Of a stretch of DNA of 52,442 nucleotides, positions 44,626 through 51,698 are shown piece after piece. The position numbers were made by a program, and so were the translations under genes. The stretch's first letter is position 1. Each line of letters begins with the position of its first letter. The notes under the pieces are model-generated. The model was not told the DNA's origin, did no database searches, and worked only from the letters and a program-made list of their open reading frames with translations. This DNA is from Treponema sp. (lineage in GTDB: Bacteria > Spirochaetota > Spirochaetia > Treponematales > Breznakiellaceae): the NCBI GenBank assembly GCA_031266875.1, contig JAISAE010000059.1:1-52442 (forward strand), written 5' to 3'.

Positions 44626-46755
44626 ATGAAATTGCTTTTCAACCGTGTTTTTGATGGGGTTGACGAGATGTACGCACTCGCCGAAGAAACCCTGAACAAT
44701 ACTGTGGCGGACTTAGGCGAATCCGCCCCGCTCAATATGCCGAATACGGGTTATTTTTTGGCCAATCACTTAGCATATCTCGCAAAAAAAATTATCACCC
44801 TGGGAGACCTCAAAGCGGCTTTCCCTGAAGTAAAAGCCTGGATGCCTCACGGAAATCGTCTGGCAGATGTCTTTAAGTCCGGGTTCGGAACCTTCCTTGC
44901 CGCCGAGGTGATTGAGGCCTGTAAATATGTCCGCAACCCAGAGCCTTACGGGACCGACTACCACGGGCATCTTTCTGACGCGGAAGTTCGGGAATTGGGG
45001 GTTCCCTTGGTTACCGGTGATCTTCCAGGCTTTGTGGTTATCATCGGCCCCGCTCCTTCGGACAAGGAGGCGGTGGAGCTTATCAAGGGCTACCAGTCAC
45101 GGGCGATCTTTGTCTTCCTCATCGGTGATATTATCGATCAGGCTAAACGGATGAATCTGAACATGGGCTTCCCAGTCCGGGTCGTCCCAGTGGGTCCTGA
45201 TATCTGGTGTGTAGCCCATATCATATCCTTTGTAAACCGGGCAGCCATGATCTTCGGCGCTGTTCAGCCCGGAGATCGTGAAGAACTTGACCAATATACC
45301 TTTCAGCGTATCCGGGCCTTTGTTAACGCCTTTGATCCGGTAGCCGATATTGTGGTCGGCGCCGGCGCTGGAGCCATCGCTATGGGCTTCCCGGTGATTA
45401 CCAATGATACTAAGGATATGTGGCGGGTTCCAAAAAGCCTCATCATTCAGGAAGATTCCCATGACTTTATCGAGACTTCCCTTGAAGCCAGAGATATCAA
45501 GATTAAAGTAACGAAGATCGATATTCCTGTAGCCTTCTCCACTGCCTTTGAGGGGGAAATCATCCGCCGGAACGATATGCAGGTAGACATTGACGGTTCC
45601 CGGATGGATTGCTTTGAGCTTGTGCAGACACGGGAAAGCAGCGAGATAGAAGATCATTCCATAGAACTCATTGGCCCAGATATTGATTCCGTGAAACAGG
45701 GCAGCCGCTTTGCCCTGGGCTATATTGTTGAGGTGGCAGGCAAAAACATGCAGTCCGACTTTGAGTCTGTTTTTGAACGCCGCTTCCATAACTTCCTTAA
45801 CTGTGTCGAGGGGGTCATGCATACAGGTCAGCGGGATCTTATCCGTATACGGGTGAGCAAAGCCGCTTTTGAGGCAGGTTTCAGGGCGAAACACATCGGC
45901 GAAGTCCTCTATGCAAAGGTAAAAAACGATTATGAAAGCGTGGTGGATAAATGCCAGGTGAAGATATACACCATACCCGAACAGCTCAAGGAACTCCGGG
46001 TTGTGGCGAATAAGGTATATGACGCCCGCGACGCCCGGCTCGTATCTCTGACCGATGAAAATGTTTCCATCTTCTATAACTGCATCCTCTGTCAGTCCTT
46101 CTCCCCGGCCCATGTCTGCATCGTTACCCCGGAACGACTCGGACTTTGCGGCGCTGTCTCCTGGCTTGACGCAAAGGCCACCAATGAGCTTGACCCCAAC
46201 GGTCCCTGCCAAGTGGTTACCAAAGAGCGGGTGATAGATGAAAATGTCGGGATATGGGAAGACGTGAACGAGGCGGTTAAACAGGGTTCCCACGGTTCCC
46301 TGGAACAGGTATCCCTCTACTCGATCATGCAGGACCCCATGACCAGCTGCGGCTGTTTTGAGTGCATCTGCGGCATTGAGCCTATGACCGGCGGGGTGGT
46401 TATCGTGAACCGGGAACACACAGGCATGACTCCTTTGGGTATGACCTTCTCTGAAATGGCCTCTATGACCGGCGGAGGAGTGCAGACCCCTGGCTTCATG
46501 GGGCATGGCAAGCATTTTATTGCTTCCAAGAAATTCATGAAGGCCGACGGCGGTTCCGCTCGGATCGTATGGATGCCAAAGGCCCTGAAGGAACTAGTTT
46601 GCCTGAGGCTCAATAAAACCGCACAGGAACTCTACGGGGTAGAGAATTTTACCGGCCTCATCGCCGATGAGACCATTGCTGAGGATGTGGAAACCTTAGC
46701 CACCTATCTGGGTGAGAAGAACCATCCAGTCCTGAGCATGGAGCCTTTGATTTAG
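44626..46755 (+). CDS. acsB: Acetyl-CoA synthase (CODH/ACS beta subunit)
   Basis: A 709-residue enzyme that joins methyl, CO and CoA into acetyl-CoA at the nickel-containing A-cluster. The A-cluster ligands are Cys486, Cys489, Cys498, Cys508, Cys575 and Cys577 (in CILCQSF... and TSCGCFEC); the last two flank the Gly that binds the proximal metal. These spacings match the Moorella enzyme (506, 509, 518, 528, 595, 597) with a constant offset of 20, because the N-terminal region is shorter. The C-terminal PKALKEL...ELYGVENF region is also typical. It starts six bases after cooC. Confidence 0.97.
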   Translation: MKLLFNRVFDGVDEMYALAEETLNNTVADLGESAPLNMPNTGYFLANHLAYLAKKIITLGDLKAAFPEVKAWMPHGNRLADVFKSGFGTFLAAEVIEACKYVRNPEPYGTDYHGHLSDAEVRELGVPLVTGDLPGFVVIIGPAPSDKEAVELIKGYQSRAIFVFLIGDIIDQAKRMNLNMGFPVRVVPVGPDIWCVAHIISFVNRAAMIFGAVQPGDREELDQYTFQRIRAFVNAFDPVADIVVGAGAGAIAMGFPVITNDTKDMWRVPKSLIIQEDSHDFIETSLEARDIKIKVTKIDIPVAFSTAFEGEIIRRNDMQVDIDGSRMDCFELVQTRESSEIEDHSIELIGPDIDSVKQGSRFALGYIVEVAGKNMQSDFESVFERRFHNFLNCVEGVMHTGQRDLIRIRVSKAAFEAGFRAKHIGEVLYAKVKNDYESVVDKCQVKIYTIPEQLKELRVVANKVYDARDARLVSLTDENVSIFYNCILCQSFSPAHVCIVTPERLGLCGAVSWLDAKATNELDPNGPCQVVTKERVIDENVGIWEDVNEAVKQGSHGSLEQVSLYSIMQDPMTSCGCFECICGIEPMTGGVVIVNREHTGMTPLGMTFSEMASMTGGGVQTPGFMGHGKHFIASKKFMKADGGSARIVWMPKALKELVCLRLNKTAQELYGVENFTGLIADETIAEDVETLATYLGEKNHPVLSMEPLI

Positions 46756-46807
46756 AAGTGTATCCGGGGCGCTATAGTACCCGGAAATAAGTAGAGAGGA
46801 GTTTGTT

Positions 46808-47749
46808 ATGCCCTTTAAGCAAGTCCCACAAAAATTTTCCGCCGCTATAAAAGAAGTGGTCATCGGTACAGGCGATACAGCCCTTACCCTCGGCGGTGAA
46901 AACCTGCTTCCATTGTATAGCTTCGATGGATCCATCAAGAACCCTCCTCAGGTAGGTCTTGAAATCTCGGATATGGGACCCGACAGGCAGTTACCCGGCA
47001 TCGCTGGCTTTTACGCTGGCGCGGAAAGTGTCGGCGACGCCGCAGGTCGCGCCTGCACCCTGCCTGGGGTAAGCTTCATCAGCCTGGTCCTCGACAGCGC
47101 TGACCCTAATGGGGGCAATGCCTCCATTGAGGATTCGGTAGCCCTCTGTAAAGCGGTGGCTGAAAAGGTCAGCCTGCCACTGGTAATCAGGGGCAGCGGA
47201 AATGTCGAAAAGGACAAGGAACTCCTGCCGAAGATTGCCGAAGCCCTCCAGGGAAAAAACGTAATGCTCATGTCCGCAAAAGAGGACAACTATAAGCCCA
47301 TCGCTGTTGCCGCAGTTCAGGCTTATGGACAAAAGATAGGCGCTGAATCCTCAGTAGATATCAACTTGGCGAAGCAGTTAAACGTACTCATTTCCCAAAT
47401 AGGAGTATCCGGGGAAAACATGGCGATGAACCTCGGTTCCGCCGCCGCCGGCTATGGGTTTGAATATGTCGCCTCCACCATAGAACGGGTCAAAGGAGCG
47501 GCGCTCGCCCAGAACGATACCATGCTTCAGATGCCCATCATTAGCCCAGTAGCCCAGGAAGTCTGGTCAGTCAAGGAATCGGTGGTGAGCGAAGAGGATT
47601 TCCCGGACTGGGGACCAGTGGAGCAGCGGGGCATCAATATGGAAATTTCCACTGCTGTCGCTTCCCTAGCAGCAGGCTCCAACGCGGTAATCCTGCGGCA
47701 TCCCACTTCTGTGGCAGTGGTCTCAAAATTAATATCTGACCTGACCTGA
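46808..47749 (+). CDS. acsD: Corrinoid iron-sulfur protein small subunit (delta)
   Basis: A 313-residue TIM-barrel protein, the small subunit of the corrinoid iron-sulfur protein, which carries the methyl group from AcsE to acetyl-CoA synthase. Markers are PQKFSAAIKEVVIGTG, the delta-subunit signature LGGENLLPLYSFDG and GSAAAGYGFEYVASTIERVK. It contains no cysteine cluster, as expected: the B12 and 4Fe-4S groups are bound by its partner AcsC. A GGAG ribosome site lies upstream. The gene follows acsB by 52 bases, in the same operon. Confidence 0.96.
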   Translation: MPFKQVPQKFSAAIKEVVIGTGDTALTLGGENLLPLYSFDGSIKNPPQVGLEISDMGPDRQLPGIAGFYAGAESVGDAAGRACTLPGVSFISLVLDSADPNGGNASIEDSVALCKAVAEKVSLPLVIRGSGNVEKDKELLPKIAEALQGKNVMLMSAKEDNYKPIAVAAVQAYGQKIGAESSVDINLAKQLNVLISQIGVSGENMAMNLGSAAAGYGFEYVASTIERVKGAALAQNDTMLQMPIISPVAQEVWSVKESVVSEEDFPDWGPVEQRGINMEISTAVASLAAGSNAVILRHPTSVAVVSKLISDLT

Positions 47750-47771
47750 TATGATCAAAAAGGAGTAAAGC

Positions 47772-49103
47772 ATGGCCCTTAAAGGATTGGATATATTCAA
47801 GCTAACCCCAAGAACAAATTGTAAGGAATGTGGAAATCCCACCTGCATGGCCTTTTCCATGAAAGTAGCTCAAGGCAGCCTCCCATTGGAAAAATGCCCC
47901 CATCTGTCTGCGGAAGCTCTGTCAACCCTGGGTGAAGCAACAGCGCCACCCATGAAGAGCATCAAAATAGGCGCAGGGAAAGGCGAACACTCCCTGGGCG
48001 GAGAAACAGTGCTCTTCCGGCATGACAAAACCTTTGTTTCAAAGAGCCTCTATGCCGTAAGCGTCTGTCCCAATAGCATTGATAAAAAACTGCCGGAGAT
48101 TCTCAAGGTGGACTATGAACGCATCGGCGAACGAATGTATGTGGAACTCATCAATGTGGAATACAAAGGAGACAAGGACGCTTTCTTAGCCGCAGTGCAA
48201 AAGGCCCATAGCACAGGACGTACCCTTATTCTGGAGGTTAATGACCCAGAGGCCGCCACCGCCGCGCTGTCGCTTACCAAAGACGCAAAGCCCATCCTCA
48301 ACGGCGCTGACGAATCTAATTATAAAGAGTTCTGCGCCATTGCATCCAAAGCCGGAGTCGTCCTGGGAGTTACTGGGACGAATCTTGACGCCATCTACGA
48401 TACGGTTAAGGCCCTGGAAGGGCTGGGGAACAAAAACCTTATCATCGACGCGGGAAGTGCTTCGGTAAAGGACGCCTTTGCCAACGCGGTGCAGATCAGG
48501 CGGGCAAGCCTCAAAGACGGGGACCGCAGCTTTGGCTATCCCGTTCTGGTAAACGCGGCAAAGCTCGCCCCGGAAGATAAAACAGCCCAGCTTGCCCTGG
48601 CAACTCTCTTTACGATGAAATACGGTTCCATCATCGTTCTGGACGCCATGGACTATGCTCAGGCACTGCCGCTTTACGGCCTGCGGCAGAATATCTTTAC
48701 CGATCCCCAAAAACCAATGAAGGTCGAACCAGGCATCTATCCCATCAACGGCGCTGACGAAAATGCCATCTGCGCTACCACAGTGGATTTCGCCCTGACC
48801 TACTTCATCGTTTCTGGGGAACTGGAACGTTCTGGGGTGCCAGTGAATCTGCTCATTTCCGACGCAGGCGGCTATTCGGTACTCACCGCCTGGGCCGCAG
48901 GCAAGCTTTCCGCCAACTCCCTGTCGCGCTTCTTTAAGGAACAGAACATCAATGGCAAAATAAAGAACCGCAACCTGATCATCCCCGGCAAAATCGCTGT
49001 ACTCAAAGGCGAACTCGAAGAAAGCTTGCCGGGCTGGAAAATACTCGTCGCCCCTAACGAAGCGGTGGGTGTGGTTAAATTTCTCAAGGAACTCAAAGTC
49101 TGA
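47772..49103 (+). CDS. acsC: Corrinoid iron-sulfur protein large subunit (gamma)
   Basis: A 443-residue protein, the large subunit of the corrinoid iron-sulfur protein. The N-terminal 4Fe-4S domain has Cys17, Cys20, Cys25 and Cys42 (in NCKECGNPTC... KC), the expected C-x2-C-x4-C-x16-C. It is followed by a TIM barrel and a C-terminal Rossmann domain that binds the corrinoid (LISDAGGYSVLTAWAAGKL). The cluster delivers the electron for reductive reactivation by the AcsV-type protein. A GGAG ribosome site precedes the ATG. Confidence 0.96.
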   Translation: MALKGLDIFKLTPRTNCKECGNPTCMAFSMKVAQGSLPLEKCPHLSAEALSTLGEATAPPMKSIKIGAGKGEHSLGGETVLFRHDKTFVSKSLYAVSVCPNSIDKKLPEILKVDYERIGERMYVELINVEYKGDKDAFLAAVQKAHSTGRTLILEVNDPEAATAALSLTKDAKPILNGADESNYKEFCAIASKAGVVLGVTGTNLDAIYDTVKALEGLGNKNLIIDAGSASVKDAFANAVQIRRASLKDGDRSFGYPVLVNAAKLAPEDKTAQLALATLFTMKYGSIIVLDAMDYAQALPLYGLRQNIFTDPQKPMKVEPGIYPINGADENAICATTVDFALTYFIVSGELERSGVPVNLLISDAGGYSVLTAWAAGKLSANSLSRFFKEQNINGKIKNRNLIIPGKIAVLKGELEESLPGWKILVAPNEAVGVVKFLKELKV

Positions 49104-49130
49104 ATAGGCACATTTTATAGGAGGAATCGT

Positions 49131-49916
49131 ATGGGTAAATTTATTGTTATAGGAGAACGTATCCACTGTATCTCACCGGCAATCCGTACCGCAATGGCGG
49201 CTCGTGATCCCGCGCCCATTCTTCAGCGGGCAAAGGAACAGATTGACGCCGGAGCCGCGTATCTGGATGTGAATATCGGCCCTGCGGAAAAAGACGGGGA
49301 AGAGCTGATGAAATGGGCGGTAACGCTGCTTCAGGAACACTGTGATAATATCCCGCTCTCTCTGGATACGGCCAATAAAAAGGCTATCGAAGCGGGCATT
49401 TCTGTTTATAACCGCTCGCGGGGTAAGCCCCTCATCAATTCCGCAGACGCGGGGGATCGTATTTCTAACATCGATCTCGCGGCGGCCAATGACGCCATCA
49501 TCATTTCCCTCTGTTCCAAGCACGGGGTTCCAAAGGATAACGAGGAACGCATGGCTTTTTGCCAGGAGATGCTGGAACGCGGGCTGTCTCTGGGCATGGA
49601 GGCGGAGGATATGTGGTTTGATCCCCTGTGCCTTGTTATCAAGGGGATGCAGGAAAAACAGGCTGAAATGCTCGCGTTCATTCGCCAGCTTAAGGACATG
49701 GGTTTCAACTCCGTCTGCGGCCTTTCCAACGCCTCAAACATGATGCCTAAAAACATCCGCCCCATCATGGATTCCGTCCTGATCGCCATGTGCATTGCGT
49801 GTGGCCTGAGTTCCGCCATCGTAAACCCCTGTAGCCCGCGGATGATGGAAACCATTAAATCCACGGATATCATTATGAACCAGACCCTCTACGCGGATTC
49901 TTATCTAGACCTTTAG
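49131..49916 (+). CDS. acsE: Methyl-THF:corrinoid iron-sulfur protein methyltransferase
   Basis: A 261-residue TIM-barrel enzyme that transfers the methyl group of methyl-tetrahydrofolate to the corrinoid of AcsCD. Family markers are FIVIGERIHCISPAIRTAM at the N-terminus, AAYLDVNIGPAEKD (residues 43-56, LDVNxGP), SLDTANKKAIEAG (family: LDSTN..AIEAG), NSADAGDR and FNSVCGLSNASN (family: GLSNVS). Length and motif spacing match Moorella AcsE. It follows acsC by 27 bases with GGAGGAA before the ATG. It is the last gene in the operon. Confidence 0.95.
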   Translation: MGKFIVIGERIHCISPAIRTAMAARDPAPILQRAKEQIDAGAAYLDVNIGPAEKDGEELMKWAVTLLQEHCDNIPLSLDTANKKAIEAGISVYNRSRGKPLINSADAGDRISNIDLAAANDAIIISLCSKHGVPKDNEERMAFCQEMLERGLSLGMEAEDMWFDPLCLVIKGMQEKQAEMLAFIRQLKDMGFNSVCGLSNASNMMPKNIRPIMDSVLIAMCIACGLSSAIVNPCSPRMMETIKSTDIIMNQTLYADSYLDL

Positions 49917-49951
49917 GGAAAAAAACCTTTACAAAGCCTTTCTGTATATGT

Positions 49952-49980
49952 CGCGGGTCATCGAAAAACAGATGCCCGCG
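49952..49980 (+). terminator. Stem-loop after acsE
   Basis: CGCGGGTCATC at 49952-49962 pairs with GATGCCCGCG at 49971-49980, with one bulged base, around an 8-base A-rich loop. It lies 36 bases past the acsE stop. No U-tract follows, but it is the best candidate for the end of the acs transcript. Confidence 0.5.
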
Positions 49981-50022
49981 CTTATACGGCAATGCGTGGG
50001 AAGCGGACAGCCTCCCTATTCG

Positions 50023-50099
50023 TAGCTACGTCTGCTTCATCGATAGCTACGTCTGCTCTATTCGTAGCTACATCTGCTTCATCGATAGCTACGCTCACC
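50023..50099. repeat. Short tandem array of 21-bp units (about 4 copies)
   Basis: TAGCTAC begins at 50023, 50044, 50065 and 50086, exactly 21 bases apart, with consensus TAGCTACGTCTGCTTCATCG. The first junction holds CGTAGCTACG (50021-50030), a perfect 10-bp palindrome; others hold ATCGAT. The sequence is unrelated to the 21-bp arrays at 17.5 and 36.6 kb. Confidence 0.9.
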
Positions 50100-50239
50100 C
50101 TATCTGTATACTCCGTTTATACAGGCTTCTTTGCCAAAGGGCATTTCAGGACAAAAAAGACCAACCAGCCAATCCAGCGGTTCAAAAGGAAGCCGAATCT
50201 ATGAACCCGTAACTCCACATCTTTAGACTTTAGTTCTAC

Positions 50240-50357
50240 GTCTAAAGACTTCAACCTCAAGTCTTTAAACTTCATCTATAAGTCTAAAGACTTCACTCTC
50301 AAGTCTAAAGACTTCGCCTCAAAGTCTAAAGATTTTAACCCTAAGCCTGTAAACAAT
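50240..50357. repeat. Short tandem array of 21-bp units (about 6 copies)
   Basis: GTCTAAAG-type units start at 50240, 50261, 50282, 50303, 50324 and 50345, exactly 21 bases apart, with the last two diverging. Each intact unit carries AAGTCT-AA-AGACTT, an inverted repeat with a 2-base centre. Unrelated in sequence to the array 140 bases to its left. The region 50100-50218 between them has no gene. Confidence 0.9.
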
Positions 50358-50408
50358 AGGGCGGTTTTGGACAAAGCCGCATTTTTATTACAAAAGGAGA
50401 CATACACC

Positions 50409-50603
50409 ATGAATGAAAGAGCAGGCCGGTTCCCGGCAGGCAGGGAGGGCGTTTTAGCATGGCCCACGACCGGCAGAGCGTCGCTGGAACCAACGCAAGC
50501 GCGTGAGGCAGCTTCCTTGCCGTCTTGCAAGGAAGTACCTGTTTCCCAGCCGTCTATGCAAAGGGCGAGTGAGTATCGGCTTGGAAACAGCGGACGGTTT
50601 TGA
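50409..50603 (+). CDS. Small hypothetical protein (uncertain)
   Basis: A 64-codon frame with a good ribosome site: AAAGGAG eight bases before the ATG at 50409. The product is polar and Arg/Pro/Ala-rich (MNERAGRFPAGREGVLAWP), with no signal peptide or recognised domain. The same bases are rich in hairpins (50425-50437, 50512-50535, 50539-50590), so they may instead encode a structured RNA. It stands just before the chemoreceptor relic. I do not recognise a family. Confidence 0.35.
   Translation: MNERAGRFPAGREGVLAWPTTGRASLEPTQAREAASLPSCKEVPVSQPSMQRASEYRLGNSGRF
50512..50590 (+). other. Two adjacent strong hairpins
   Basis: The first is CTTCCTTGC at 50512-50520 with GCAAGGAAG at 50527-50535 (9 bp perfect, 6-base loop). 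The second is CTGTTTCCCAGCCG at 50539-50552 with CGGCTTGGAAACAG at 50577-50590 (13 of 14 paired, 24-base loop). They lie inside the small frame at 50409-50603. This could be a structured RNA element, or the remains of a palindromic mobile repeat. Confidence 0.5.
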
Positions 50604-50657
50604 GCCTACACGTAAGGCTTGAAACTGGCGCTCATGAGTGAAATTAAAGAGTAGTGT

Positions 50658-51068
50658 ATGAAAATCAATGTTAAACTGAAAACTATCATCAGTGCCTTCA
50701 ACATCATTGGCGCCGGCTTGCTGGCTGGCATCACCCTAACGCTGTCTTAACAGGAAACCAGCCGCGTGGCGGACGAAGAGGCGACACGCATTGCTTTTCA
50801 AAACAGTGAAAAGCAATGCACGTGGTTTGAGGAGTTCGTAGGCGGGGCAGGAGCTTTGGCTCGTGTAATGGGAGGCTATAAAGAGACTCCGGTTGACCAG
50901 CGGCGGGACTATTTCAATATGACGCTGAGACAGGTACTTGGCGCAAGCCCTGAACTACGCGGCGCGTATGCTAACCGGGCGCTGGATGCGCTTGACGGTA
51001 TGGATGCGGACTATGGTGTAGGGCGTTATGTAAAGCAGGAATTGCACGGCAGCCACCCATCATCATAA
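50658..51068 (+). pseudogene. Degraded chemoreceptor gene (N-terminal relic)
   Basis: The ATG at 50658 opens a chemoreceptor N-terminus (basic start, then a hydrophobic segment IIGAGLLAGITLTLS), but a TAA at 50748-50750 stops it at codon 31. The same frame reopens at once (QETSRVADEEATRIAFQNSEK) and reads to 51068. It matches the start of the Cache sensor of the receptor at 30705 (ALDGMDADYG here, [14 protein letters not shown] there), then diverges and ends. The rest of the sensor, HAMP and signalling domains are missing. One in-frame stop plus a truncation indicate a dead gene. Confidence 0.88.
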
Positions 51069-51172
51069 ACCTATTTATTATATAGAGTTAGCATAGATTT
51101 AGCTAAAAGCGGCTTGGGAAACCCTTGATTACCTCAAAGGCGCGAAATGACTTTTGAGTCAAGGCGCGAAAT

Positions 51173-51500
51173 TTACCCGATCTCCCGTACCTTCGCCCGA
51201 ACCCGTCCGATAGTTCCAAAGGTTTCAGTACCGTAGGTAAGCTCTTCCTCTGGCTCGGCTTCATTGGCCGCGAGGTATCGCCCTTTGACCAGCCAGGCAT
51301 AAGCGATATGCAGGTCTCCATTGACCCGGTATACAGAAACCCCGTCTCCAAGCCGGCCTGTGGCCTGGAAATGGCGACATCCCCCGGAGCGAGTAACGGC
51401 GCTATTGACCGTTGAAGACCACCATAACCCGAAGGTCTGTACTGTAGTCCTGACGGCTGGAAGCGCGGCGCTAGAGACACGGGAGTCCAGACTGCGGTGT
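51173..51500 (-). pseudogene. Fragment of an unidentified gene (C-terminal end)
   Basis: Read on the minus strand, an open frame without any usable start ends at the TAA at 51175-51173. It reads like a genuine protein end (TTVQTFGLWWSSTVNSAVTR ... GDGVSVYRVNGDLHIAYAWL ... GTIGRVRAKVREIG). Above about 51500 the protein-like sequence continues in a different frame (VVGVGVSGMDTAVWTPVSL), which suggests a frameshift. I do not recognise the family. The region to its right up to 51577 has no other gene. Confidence 0.45.
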
Positions 51501-51577
51501 CCATGCCGCTGACACCAACACCCACGACCGCTTGCCTATCAAGCAATCGCCGGAACAGGCAGCGCGCTGTAGGTGGA

Positions 51578-51600
51578 GTGTTGCGCTGGCCGCGCAACAC
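51578..51600. other. Perfect 9-bp hairpin
   Basis: GTGTTGCGC at 51578-51586 pairs with GCGCAACAC at 51592-51600 around TGGCC. It lies six bases from the next hairpin and within the degraded zone, so the two may be ends of a former repeat element. Confidence 0.5.
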
Positions 51601-51605
51601 GCTAC

Positions 51606-51644
51606 AGGGTAAGAACCGCGCTTTATACACACGGTTCTTACCCT
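51606..51644. terminator. Perfect 13-bp hairpin below the beta-helix gene
   Basis: AGGGTAAGAACCG at 51606-51618 and CGGTTCTTACCCT at 51632-51644 pair perfectly around a 13-base loop. It is 55 bases past the stop of the minus-strand beta-helix gene and is the likely end of that transcript, though no U-tract is visible. Confidence 0.5.
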
Positions 51645-51698
51645 AATTCCTCCCAGCGCGAAAGGCTCCCTTGAATCTGGCCTGCCTTGTTTATGAGG

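Noticed and set aside
45097..46515. A 472-codon minus-strand frame opposite acsB
   Set aside because: It is antisense to a gene with all catalytic residues and shows no domain of its own; codon bias of the GC-rich strand explains it.
48186..49166. A 326-codon minus-strand frame opposite acsC
   Set aside because: Antisense shadow of acsC, without a domain.
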